Assembly: GCA_002314715.1 (NCBI GenBank) | Contig: DCGY01000049.1 | Location: 17,939 to 81,938, forward strand | DNA length: 64,000 bases | Direction of reading: 5' to 3' | Origin: Lachnospiraceae bacterium UBA1766 | Lineage (GTDB): Bacteria; Bacillota; Clostridia; Lachnospirales; Lachnospiraceae | In this document: in pieces, positions 56,858 to 64,000 of the stretch | How the letters are laid out: the number at the start of each line of letters is the position of its first letter | Numbering within the stretch: position 1 is the stretch's first letter | Notes under the pieces: generated by a model | Databases searched by the model: none | The model's input: only the letters and a program-made list of their open reading frames with translations | What the model was told of the DNA's origin: nothing | Made by a program: the position numbers and the translations under genes

Positions 56858-58561
56858 TTATTTCATACCGGTAAATGCATAAAACAGCTCCCATACGGCC
56901 GGGGTACCATAGCCCAGACGCCATACCGCCAGGCCTCCGATTTTGTTTGCGATCATTACATTGATTTTCATTTTCAGAGACTCCAGATCCTCGAGCCATA
57001 CTTTATAGGTGGCACTTCCCTGGGTCCACTCCAAATAATTCTGGCAGGTGGTTTCATCCCAGGTGGGCTTAATACTGAACTTGCTCAAAAAGCTTTGGGT
57101 ATTGGCCACTGTCAAAAACTCATCGGAAACCTGCGCTCCATCAATTTTCCATACAATTGTATACAAAGGAAGTCCGTTTATTACCTTTTCCGCCGGCACC
57201 TTTTCCAGGGTTTTCTCAATACCTCTTGTGACATAATCGATACTAGCCACGCTGCCGGGATCCGAACTGCCGTGCCAATGCTCATCATATCCCATGATGA
57301 TAACATAATCCACAACCTGTCCCTGGATATCCAGTCTGCGGTATTCGTTAAAATGATAAGGAACATAATTGTCCACCGAAAGAATCAGACCCTTTTCATG
57401 GCACAGTACGGAAAGCTCTCTCAAAAACTGGGCGAAGTGCACGCCGCACTCTTCATTTAACTGTTCGAAATCCAGATTAATTCCATCCAGTCCCAATTCC
57501 ACGGAAATATCCACAATTCCCTGCTCCAGCTTTTGTCTGGCTTTTGTGGAAGAAAGCATGGTCAGACAGCTGATTGGGTTTCCGGTTTCCAGTTCATAGT
57601 TAAAATCATCCAAAACACCCCACACCTGAAGTCCCAGCTGATGGGCTCTTGCCACATAGGCAGTATCTCCGAAGCTACGGAAATTTCCTTCATTATCCGT
57701 GAGACTAAACCATGTGGGAGCAATGACATTCAGTCCCTTCGTACCGGCCACCATACTGTCGATGGTGGTATTGCCTCCCACACCACCGATGGAGTGCCAG
57801 CCAAGACTTACTTTTTTATCCAAACCAAGCGAAGGATATTCCGGCGCCACATAATCCTGAACTGCCACAGGTGTACGAAGGGTATCCTCGCCAATCATCT
57901 TGTTTTCCACATATCCGATGATGGCATCTTCCGTTTTCACCTTGCACCAGGTCTCCATTCGTTCCAGAACCACCAGGGTATCTCCCGCCCGAACCTGCGT
58001 CATAATCGGACTCTTAATACCACCCTTAAGACGTACCTGCGTGTCCTTCTCTACCGTTGCCACCGTTTCCTGTGGCCAATCGGTTACAAGCTGCATATGA
58101 TAGTCGTATACCTGATAGGAAAAATTGGTAAACAGCTTCACAAAATCCAAAGCCAGATAGGTCTTATCCCCTTTGCGAAACCAAACCACATAGGAAACGG
58201 TATTTTCCGCTCCCCCACGAGTATATTTTCTCTGATCAATATCGGCCTGAATAGTTTCCAACGCATCCGTATATAATAAGCTTCCCTCCGCCTCATCCAG
58301 ATAGAAGATCTCATTGAGATACTTACGAACCGTACCAAGCTCCAGATAGCATACGCCCTCCTGTACCAGGGCCCGATCCTCCAGCAAAGCATTTTCATAC
58401 AGGATTGCCCGATTCTGCTCCGGCACATTATAATAATGGGCCAAATCCACCTCTTCTTTGCTATAGGAATATTTTTCTTTCAGTTTCAGTCCGATTGCCC
58501 CACCGGCAATGATTAGGATTAATAATATGACGAAAGCTACAATTCCAACCTTTTTCTTCAT
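56858..58561 (-). CDS. Membrane-anchored SH3 and glycoside hydrolase family 18 protein
   Basis: A 567-residue protein. A signal anchor (VGIVAFVILLILIIAGGAIGL, ~5-25) is followed by a ~170-residue domain of copper-amine-oxidase-N type, a bacterial SH3-like domain (VEKDTQVRLKGGIKSPIMTQVRAGDTLVVLERMETWCKV, ~185-230) and a GH18 barrel with the catalytic DGINLDFE (near 360). The barrel continues to WRLGYGTPAVWELF at the end. Related proteins cut peptidoglycan glycans in the spore cortex or wall (YaaH/SleL-like). It lies upstream of the CwlD-like gene but has its own terminator. Confidence 0.9.
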   Translation of the reverse strand: MKKKVGIVAFVILLILIIAGGAIGLKLKEKYSYSKEEVDLAHYYNVPEQNRAILYENALLEDRALVQEGVCYLELGTVRKYLNEIFYLDEAEGSLLYTDALETIQADIDQRKYTRGGAENTVSYVVWFRKGDKTYLALDFVKLFTNFSYQVYDYHMQLVTDWPQETVATVEKDTQVRLKGGIKSPIMTQVRAGDTLVVLERMETWCKVKTEDAIIGYVENKMIGEDTLRTPVAVQDYVAPEYPSLGLDKKVSLGWHSIGGVGGNTTIDSMVAGTKGLNVIAPTWFSLTDNEGNFRSFGDTAYVARAHQLGLQVWGVLDDFNYELETGNPISCLTMLSSTKARQKLEQGIVDISVELGLDGINLDFEQLNEECGVHFAQFLRELSVLCHEKGLILSVDNYVPYHFNEYRRLDIQGQVVDYVIIMGYDEHWHGSSDPGSVASIDYVTRGIEKTLEKVPAEKVINGLPLYTIVWKIDGAQVSDEFLTVANTQSFLSKFSIKPTWDETTCQNYLEWTQGSATYKVWLEDLESLKMKINVMIANKIGGLAVWRLGYGTPAVWELFYAFTGMK

Positions 58562-58585
58562 ACTTGAGGGACCTCTTCTCTCAAT

Positions 58586-58621
58586 AATATAGCTGCCCGC
58601 AAAAATACGGACAGCTATATT
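58586..58621. repeat. Inverted repeat upstream of the GH18 gene
   Basis: AATATAGCTG pairs with CAGCTATATT, with an extra CCG/CGG inside. There is no good T-run, so it may be a weak terminator for the 66-residue gene or a regulatory site. Confidence 0.45.
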
Positions 58622-58759
58622 TTAACACACGAATCTGATAACGTCATTATTTTTTGTTTCTTGTCAGGAAACAATCCAGCGATTCTTCTCTGTTTTTTGA
58701 CATTGTGTGGCCCCCATAAGACAGGGAATCACAATTCATGGTTTGCACAGGACATAAAA

Positions 58760-58960
58760 TCAGTGGTCGATATGCCGAAAATCCACCTGGGAATACTTAC
58801 CGTGTTCATCCACTACAATTCGGTCTACCATATAAGCCGTATCCTCCATTACGCTAGCCAGCGAGGTGCGAAATCCGTCCATTCGATATAACGTGTCTTC
58901 ACTGATTCTTTGACTGAGGACTTCAAACAAATCCGGCTCCTCTTTTTCTTCGTCATTCAT
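58760..58960 (-). CDS. Small acidic protein of unknown function
   Basis: A 66-residue protein (NDEEKEEPDLFEVLSQRISEDTLYRM and further). It has a plausible ribosome binding site (GAGGGGG, about nine bases before the ATG). It is acidic and soluble, with no Cys, and matches nothing I know. An inverted repeat TTCTCCCA/TGGGAGAA (58980-59018) lies upstream. Confidence 0.5.
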   Translation of the reverse strand: MNDEEKEEPDLFEVLSQRISEDTLYRMDGFRTSLASVMEDTAYMVDRIVVDEHGKYSQVDFRHIDH

Positions 58961-59396
58961 GCGGTGTCCCCCTCTCGGATTCTCCCACCAAAAGGACGTG
59001 ATATATAATTTGGGAGAACCCCTAAAGAATCAATAAATGCCACCGGAGATACTTCTATGCCACCAAAAAACGAAATGAATTATTTTGTGAAAATTTAGTT
59101 GAATTAACTTGATCAAGCACGTTCACTTGTAAGACATCCTATCCCAAGAATACCCAAAAAAGGATATAGAAACCCCTTCGCATATTTTTTCGGGAATCGG
59201 ACATGATAAAATTGTTCTGATAAATTTGGAAAATATGAGCGAATGCTCCGTAAAAAAACAGATGGTATAGATGTTTGCCTCCTCCCCGTATCCGATTTAC
59301 CGGAGGCATTTATCGTATTTATTATACCACACGAAATCATTTTTACAAGCCGGGAAGCCAAAATATAAATTTTTGTTAAACTCCGCTGCCATTCTA
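58961..59396. other. Intergenic region before mecA without a convincing gene
   Basis: The stretch is AT-rich with no credible reading frame on either strand. It holds the inverted repeat TTCTCCCA/TGGGAGAA (58980-58987 and 59011-59018), two direct copies of ATGCCACC near 59037 and 59057, and a TGCCTCC/GGAGGCA repeat (59276-59308) with a 19-base loop and no clear T-run. An unrecognised small RNA cannot be excluded. Confidence 0.35.
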
Positions 59397-59423
59397 TTGA
59401 CTGTCCTCCCGTTAAAGTATAAT
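59397..59423 (+). promoter_or_regulatory. Probable promoter of mecA
   Basis: -35 TTGACT (59397-59402) and -10 TATAAT (59418-59423) with a short 15-base spacer. A TATACT at 59423-59428 would instead give a 20-base spacer. Confidence 0.45.
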
Positions 59424-59481
59424 ATACTTGTAACCCGATCCACAAATATGCATAATTTATGCAGGAAAGGAAGGCGCGTAT

Positions 59482-60198
59482 ATGAAGATTGAAAAATTAA
59501 GCGAAAATCAAATCCGTTGTACTCTCACCAGGGAAGATCTTGCAAGCCGTGAGTTAAAATTAAGCGAACTTGCATACGGCACCGAAAAAGCCAAAAGTCT
59601 TTTCCGGGACATGATGCAGCAGGCAAACTTTGAATTTGGCTTCGAAGCAGAGAATATCCCTCTGATGATTGAAGCAATTCCCCTAAATGCGGAATGTATC
59701 GTATTGATTATCACCAAAGTGGAAGATCCGGAAGAACTGGATACCCGTTTTGCCAGAATCACACCTTCCTTGGAGGATGAGGATAATGAAACGGATGAGG
59801 ACGACGAATACTCCCGGGAAGAAGCTTTAGACCTGTTCCATCGTATCGAAGAGCACGCACCCTGTGAGCCCACCGAGTTGCCCGGAGCTCCCAAAACCAA
59901 AATATTCCGTTTTCGTTCCTTAGGTATCCTGATGGATGCTGCCGCCCGGATTGCAGATTGCTTTGACGGGGAAAGCGCACTGTTTAAGGATGCAAAGGAT
60001 AACAGTTATCTTTTGGTTCTGACCAAAGAGGTATCCGGCGAAGAGGCATTGCGTCAGTTCCAGAATCTTTGCAATATTCTCTCCGAGTATAGCACCATAA
60101 TCAATAACCGTACCATGAACTTTAGCTTCCTGCAGGAACATTTTGATATGCTGATTGCCCGGAATGCAATTCCCTCTCTCAGCGGCAAAACAGAATAA
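59482..60198 (+). CDS. mecA: Adaptor protein MecA
   Basis: A 238-residue protein. The N-terminal domain (MKIEKLSENQIRCTLTREDLASRELKLSELAYGTEKAKSLF region) and the C-terminal domain (FRFRSLGILMDAAARI; ILSEYSTIINNRTMNFSFLQEHFDMLI) are those of MecA, joined by an acidic linker (EDEDNETDEDDE). It targets proteins to the ClpC protease. The ribosome binding site GGAAGG lies seven bases from the ATG. It ends at a strong terminator shared with a convergent kinase gene. Confidence 0.92.
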   Translation: MKIEKLSENQIRCTLTREDLASRELKLSELAYGTEKAKSLFRDMMQQANFEFGFEAENIPLMIEAIPLNAECIVLIITKVEDPEELDTRFARITPSLEDEDNETDEDDEYSREEALDLFHRIEEHAPCEPTELPGAPKTKIFRFRSLGILMDAAARIADCFDGESALFKDAKDNSYLLVLTKEVSGEEALRQFQNLCNILSEYSTIINNRTMNFSFLQEHFDMLIARNAIPSLSGKTE

Positions 60199-60204
60199 AT
60201 ACAA

Positions 60205-60239
60205 GAAAAAACAGCCTACACGGCTGTTTTTTCTTTCTT
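60205..60239. terminator. Bidirectional terminator between mecA and the AgrC-like kinase gene
   Basis: GAAAAAACAGCC pairs with GGCTGTTTTTTC (12 bp) around a 5-base loop; T-runs occur in both directions. It overlaps the last codons of the kinase gene. Confidence 0.85.
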
Positions 60240-61526
60240 TAAATAAACTGTTGCGATAAAATCCTCTTCCGAGCATTCCAGTTCCATTTTCCCACCTATC
60301 TTTTCCACAATCTCTTGTGTATTCCGAATACCGAATCCATGGTTCTTTTTATCCAGCTTACTGGTTTCTACATTATAGTTTTTATCAATGTGTTTCTTCT
60401 CACTTACAGAATTGGTAACTTTCATGCAAAAAAACAATTTTCCATCCTTAAATTCCACCTTCAAAACACCCTTTTGCAGCCTTGTAAGCTCCTCCACGGC
60501 ATTGGATAAAATATTACCCAAAACGGTACACAATTGAGCGTCTGCAATCAATATGTTCTCCGGTACCATTCCCAATACGATAACCGAAACCCCGGGAGGC
60601 AAAGCAGAAACATAGTAATTCAGCAAAACTTCAGCCGTCAGGTTTCCTACCACAATATTTTTCCCCTGTATTGTTTTCAGTCCACCAATCAACTGGTCTA
60701 GATAGTTTTTTACCGCCTCCGGATTGTTCGCTTCATTCAATTGGCGCAAACAAATAAAATGATTCATCATATCATGCCGGTAGCTTCTTGTTTCCTCTTC
60801 CTTTTGCAGCAGCATGCGATAATGATTTTCCTTCATTTTCCCCATTCGCTTCTCTATCTCGTAAACATCATTCAGGGAATCACTCACCCGGTCAAGATAA
60901 ATAACAATCCACATCATCAGCGCAATGGTTACATATCCAATTGTGGAAACCAAGTTCACTCTCTGATATTTCGGGGTATTCTCAACATACTTGCGCATGG
61001 AATGCAGCCATTCTACAATCAGCGTCTGAACAAGTAGCAAGGCCGAGGCAACATAAGGAAGCTCCCTATTCATTTTGTATCGATATACCCTACGGTTTTG
61101 ATTCAATATATCCATCAGCCAAACAATGCAACACAATACTATCAAAAGCAGCAAGGATATAGCATTTTTCATAACAGCAATCCGGATATTATCCAAATTC
61201 TGAACCGGCAAAAATCCCACAATAAAATACTTAACAGAGGTATCAATCGCATTTAAAAATAATTGTTGTAAAAAAATTTTCTTTATCGTATCAATTAATC
61301 TGTCCTTATAGCTAAACACCGCTGTGATTATAACAAGAGGGCTTGCAAACAGATAATAGTAATAATTCAAGTGGTTTCCGGAGACAAATATAACAATGGT
61401 ATAGAGAACACATCCGACCAACGCCGAAACAAATCGATCCACTTTTTTTCGATATACAAGTTTAAAAGCAATCATGATTTTCGAAAGCTCAATCATAAAA
61501 GCAAGAATGTACAGCATTTGTTCCAC
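60216..61526 (-). CDS. AgrC-like sensor histidine kinase
   Basis: 436 residues from a GTG eight bases after AGAGG; an earlier TTG has no site. About six or seven membrane segments in the first ~210 residues are followed by a coiled region and a GHKL kinase domain: His in TRSYRHDMMNHF, N box LGNILSNAVEEL and G box NHGFGIRNTQEIVEKIGG. This is the layout of peptide-sensing kinases such as AgrC and ComD. It lies downstream of a peptide gene, across a terminator, and its regulator is upstream. A weak promoter (TTGATT-17-TAAAAA) lies between the terminator and its start. Confidence 0.88.
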   Translation of the reverse strand: MEQMLYILAFMIELSKIMIAFKLVYRKKVDRFVSALVGCVLYTIVIFVSGNHLNYYYYLFASPLVIITAVFSYKDRLIDTIKKIFLQQLFLNAIDTSVKYFIVGFLPVQNLDNIRIAVMKNAISLLLLIVLCCIVWLMDILNQNRRVYRYKMNRELPYVASALLLVQTLIVEWLHSMRKYVENTPKYQRVNLVSTIGYVTIALMMWIVIYLDRVSDSLNDVYEIEKRMGKMKENHYRMLLQKEEETRSYRHDMMNHFICLRQLNEANNPEAVKNYLDQLIGGLKTIQGKNIVVGNLTAEVLLNYYVSALPPGVSVIVLGMVPENILIADAQLCTVLGNILSNAVEELTRLQKGVLKVEFKDGKLFFCMKVTNSVSEKKHIDKNYNVETSKLDKKNHGFGIRNTQEIVEKIGGKMELECSEEDFIATVYLKKEKTAV

Positions 61527-61593
61527 TATGGCTTCCTCTCTTTCCAACACTTTATTATTTTTTTATCACATTCTTGTGCCGAAATCAACCTGG

Positions 61594-61622
61594 ACAAAAA
61601 AAGACACCTTCGCGGTGTCTTT
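61594..61622 (-). terminator. Terminator after the small peptide gene
   Basis: On the minus strand AAAGACACC pairs with GGTGTCTTT around a 5-base loop, followed by a run of seven T. It separates the response regulator and peptide genes from the kinase gene, so the peptide transcript can be more abundant than the kinase transcript. Confidence 0.85.
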
Positions 61623-61686
61623 ACAAATGGTCAAATTACCCAACATACAGTCAAGTAGCATTTCCCCTTTTCTATAACTATTATGA

Positions 61687-61749
61687 TTAAACTGTCGGCA
61701 TAACCACAGAAAAGATTCCCATAAACAGTTCAAACAAATCTGTTATCAT
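61687..61749 (-). CDS. Candidate 20-residue signal or effector peptide
   Basis: A short reading frame encodes MITDLFELFMGIFSVVMPTV. The strong ribosome binding site AAAGGAGG lies ten bases before the ATG. The peptide is hydrophobic and amphipathic with two acidic residues, resembling the N-terminal helix of AgrD precursors, but it has no Cys/Ser thiolactone part or acidic C terminus. It could be a linear signal, a modulin-like peptide or a small membrane toxin. It lies between the LytTR regulator and the AgrC-like kinase, 81 bases after the regulator, and is followed by a terminator. It is too short for usual gene callers. Confidence 0.6.
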   Translation of the reverse strand: MITDLFELFMGIFSVVMPTV

Positions 61750-61830
61750 ACAAGTATTTCCTCCTTTCTCTTCGTTCTCTTGCCAATCTGACCTCTGACT
61801 CGAAAAAATCTTTTCCGATTTATGTGATCA

Positions 61831-62535
61831 TCATATCTTTCCATAATTGACATCATACTCCATGTATGCTTTTTCAAACTCCTTACGGATTCGGGTAGAA
61901 ATCTTTAATTCCTCTCTCCCCACCTTAACAACATGATCCGTCACACAAAGCACTGCATGCATATTGATAACATATTGTCTGCTGATTTGAAAAAACAACT
62001 TAGGATTTAACTCCTTTAAAATAACCTTTAGGGACTCTTCCCGCCGAAACACTTTATCATCAACTACAAATTCCGTATACCCATTGAATGCCCTGACATA
62101 CAGAATATCCCTTTGTGGTATTTGATACAGATTTCTATTATAATATAACTCCAAGGTCTCTGTACCAAGCGGTGCAGAAACCGCCGCCATAATAGCCTCT
62201 GTTATTTCCGCCACGTCAATTGGTTTTGTCACATAACGAAATGCCTGAAATTGAAATACATCTTTAAAACGATCTTTGGAACCGGTTACCATTATAATCT
62301 TGCACTTTTCATTTTTTGTTCTTATTTTTTTTCCGATTTCTATCCCGTCCATTTCTTCCATTTCAATATCCAAAAACAGGATATCAAAACCAATTTCCGA
62401 TTCCAGCAACTTTTTCCCCGTTAAAAATGTAGTATATCGAGCATCTATATTTTGCTTTGATAAAATTTGATTTGCGTGAGTATAAATATCATTTATGCAG
62501 GACTTCTGGTCATCACAAATAGCAACTTCCAACAT
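61831..62535 (-). CDS. LytTR response regulator, AgrA-like
   Basis: A 234-residue protein. The receiver domain has the acidic pair in ICDDQ and the phosphoacceptor Asp56 in FDILFLDIEMEEMDG; the LytTR domain begins near residue 140 (RDILYVRAFNGYTEFV) and ends with KISTRIRKEFEKAY. It would respond to the AgrC-like kinase encoded downstream. It has its own promoter and AGG site. With the peptide gene it appears to form a signalling unit. Confidence 0.92.
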   Translation of the reverse strand: MLEVAICDDQKSCINDIYTHANQILSKQNIDARYTTFLTGKKLLESEIGFDILFLDIEMEEMDGIEIGKKIRTKNEKCKIIMVTGSKDRFKDVFQFQAFRYVTKPIDVAEITEAIMAAVSAPLGTETLELYYNRNLYQIPQRDILYVRAFNGYTEFVVDDKVFRREESLKVILKELNPKLFFQISRQYVINMHAVLCVTDHVVKVGREELKISTRIRKEFEKAYMEYDVNYGKI

Positions 62536-62568
62536 ATAGGATACCTACCTTTCTTTTTCGATATATTC

Positions 62569-62598
62569 ATTATACCGAATTTTGCACAAAAGTGTAAA
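62569..62598 (-). promoter_or_regulatory. Promoter of the LytTR response regulator gene
   Basis: On the minus strand -35 TTTACA (62593-62598), an 18-base spacer and -10 TATAAT (62569-62574), with a start about 27 bases before the ATG. Confidence 0.65.
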
Positions 62599-62680
62599 GA
62601 ATCTCTGTTTTCGAGCAATTAACTCCTTTAGCGTTCCATTTCCATTGATATGACACCCCAAAATTTATCCCTTTTCCCTT

Positions 62681-63499
62681 CTATAAAGCATTCAATAACC
62701 TTGCTGCCTCTGTCATATAATCCTGTCCTTCCCCAATATAAATCATTCTTTTATCATTATCGGTTTCCATTATTATTTCTCTGATGTCAACTCCCAAAAC
62801 GCTCCATTCGAATGCAGTCACATAACAATCCACATCCCGAAAAGAGGGAAGATGATAGACCACCTGTCCCTGATACTTGCCATAGCTCTTATTTCCAATC
62901 AGCCACACATTTTTCAAATTTAAATAAAGTGACAAATAAAGAATTTCTGCGCTACTCATTGTATTTTTATCAATAAAGCATATTATTTTATCGAATTTTT
63001 TGCACCCGGTGGAAGCTTGAAAAACGTTTTCCTTCTTTTTGTATTTTAATGTACAGATTTCTCCGCCATCCAAAAAAAAATTCGCGATTTCAACTGTATT
63101 TTCTACTTTCCCTCCCATATTCCCTCTCAAATCAAGAATAATGTTTTTAGAGGGGCACAGACTCAATAATCGTTTCACTTCTTCCGTCGTTTTATCTTGA
63201 AAGCTTCCCCACTGCACAAAAAATGTATCATTAAAAATCGAATCATGCAGCACCCTTTCCCTTCCATTTTGAAATCGGTATTTCATTCCCACATAAACAT
63301 CTTCCCGAATTTTACTTTTTAGCTCCTGATTTATTTCAAATACAGTCTTCTTTCGGTTTGAAAGAACAATTGGGGTGTCCAGATACAACGAATTTCGATT
63401 TATAAAGTCAACACACATCAACACATTTTTTTCGCCGATTCTTTTTTTATCAAATCCGGATATTTTAATCCTCTGTAATAAATTTCTCATGATAGCCAT
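62681..63499 (-). CDS. S41-family peptidase without a signal peptide
   Basis: 272 residues from the ATG of MAIMRNLLQRI, chosen because AAAGGA lies eight bases upstream; it overlaps the preceding membrane protein gene by 35 bases. The C-terminal-processing-peptidase fold is clear: FVQWGSFQDKTTEEVKRLL, IILDLRGNMGGKVENTVEIANFF, the catalytic Ser in KNTMSSAEILYLSLY and a candidate Lys in GNKSYGKYQGQ. There is no PDZ domain, signal peptide or membrane segment, so it should act inside the cell. A role in processing a small peptide is inference. Confidence 0.82.
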   Translation of the reverse strand: MAIMRNLLQRIKISGFDKKRIGEKNVLMCVDFINRNSLYLDTPIVLSNRKKTVFEINQELKSKIREDVYVGMKYRFQNGRERVLHDSIFNDTFFVQWGSFQDKTTEEVKRLLSLCPSKNIILDLRGNMGGKVENTVEIANFFLDGGEICTLKYKKKENVFQASTGCKKFDKIICFIDKNTMSSAEILYLSLYLNLKNVWLIGNKSYGKYQGQVVYHLPSFRDVDCYVTAFEWSVLGVDIREIIMETDNDKRMIYIGEGQDYMTEAARLLNAL

Positions 63500-64000
63500 T
63501 GATGATATCCTTTGTATTTTCACACAACACTTCGTTCCTACCGGTTCTCATATAACATAGCATTCCAATAATTCCAACGGTTGAACAAACAATGGTCGAA
63601 AACATCAGTTTTTCAAAACGGATGAACGATATTTGATAAATATAGATAAAACCGGGAGAAATCATATTAATAATTGCAAACACACTGGCTATTATCATAC
63701 TTGCTCGAGAATACGTAAGATAATGCAGCGTGCTCATTCCCAACAAAAAAAAGGCCAATATAACCGAAAGCAAATTACAGACAACATGCTCTGTTGTAAC
63801 GGATTCATGTAACAAACCTTTTAACACGAGTAAGGTAATATCGGTAATCAGATAATTGGACAACAGTATAAACAAAAGATTACTAATCCAAACCGTACGA
63901 ACTCTCAATCCTAATGCCACATAAAATGTCATATAGGAAATCTCTTCCACATTGAAAAGAATCAGTGTTGAAAAACACGTCGTAATCATAGGCAATACAG
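63465..64000 (-). CDS. Polytopic membrane protein (partial), possible exporter subunit
   Basis: The N-terminal part runs off the right edge; ~176 residues are visible with about five hydrophobic segments (VRTVWISNLLFILLSNYLITDITLLVL and following). The last ~25 residues are hydrophilic (CENTKDIINGYHEKFITED). It could be an ABC-2-type permease, but no motif proves this. Its stop lies 35 bases inside the S41 gene, so the two are translationally coupled. Confidence 0.6.
   Translation of the reverse strand, partial: VLPMITTCFSTLILFNVEEISYMTFYVALGLRVRTVWISNLLFILLSNYLITDITLLVLKGLLHESVTTEHVVCNLLSVILAFFLLGMSTLHYLTYSRASMIIASVFAIINMISPGFIYIYQISFIRFEKLMFSTIVCSTVGIIGMLCYMRTGRNEVLCENTKDIINGYHEKFITED

Noticed and set aside
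59113..59445. A 110-residue minus-strand frame upstream of mecA
   Set aside because: It overlaps the mecA promoter, lacks a ribosome binding site and has a composition unlike a protein.
61621..61661. A second short peptide frame (MLLDCMLGNLTIC and further) after the 20-residue peptide
   Set aside because: Its ATG is only two bases from the site-like GGGG and it reads through the terminator hairpin, so translation is unlikely.

Overview
The window reads as chromosome of a low-to-mid GC Gram-positive anaerobe of the class Clostridia, most likely family Lachnospiraceae. This rests on the GlgC/GlgD pair, a DnaD-DnaC primosome operon, MecA, a BioY with a BirA-like operator, QueT behind a structured leader, YesM/YesN-type sugar sensing, a GH9 enzyme without a signal peptide, and a sua5-rpiB-upp-atp gene neighbourhood of the kind known from Bacillus and Clostridia. 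The genus cannot be fixed from the sequence. No rRNA, tRNA, CRISPR array, insertion sequence or prophage was seen.

Left part (1-11 kb, all minus strand): the start of a YtfQ-like sugar-binding lipoprotein, then a closely spaced run transcribed as pth, mfd, a MATE exporter, an AraC-type response regulator and its YesM-type kinase. A LytTR regulator with a two-TM protein forms a separate small operon. From 11.3 to 19.4 kb lies an operon for a small membrane protein, an HtrA-like protease lipoprotein and a 2375-residue anchored protein with InlB-type and Cys-rich repeats. From 19.6 to 21.6 kb an ECF sigma factor, a polytopic membrane protein and a PrsW-like protease overlap end to end.

Middle part (21.7-37 kb): a cytosolic diguanylate cyclase with a LacI-type ligand domain, glgCD, then on the plus strand murC, a cluster of DnaA boxes, dnaD, the helicase loader dnaC, and an unusual PRPP synthase. 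A chemoreceptor, bioY, a GH9 enzyme and queT follow.

Right-middle part (37-59 kb): the complete F-type ATP synthase operon, whose c subunit carries Na+-site residues, followed downstream by three less familiar genes. Next comes the housekeeping run sua5, rpiB, zinc-ribbon protein, TPM protein, upp, dCMP deaminase and a SleB-like hydrolase. A CwlD-type amidase and a GH18 enzyme complete a cell-wall group. Two short genes are plausible here.

Right end (59.4-64 kb): mecA, then a visibly AT-rich accessory locus with a LytTR response regulator, an unannotated 20-residue hydrophobic peptide gene with a strong ribosome binding site and its own terminator, an AgrC-like kinase, an S41 peptidase without a signal peptide and a membrane protein that runs off the window. 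This is the best candidate for an undescribed signalling system. The sigma-PrsW operon and the giant-protein operon come next.
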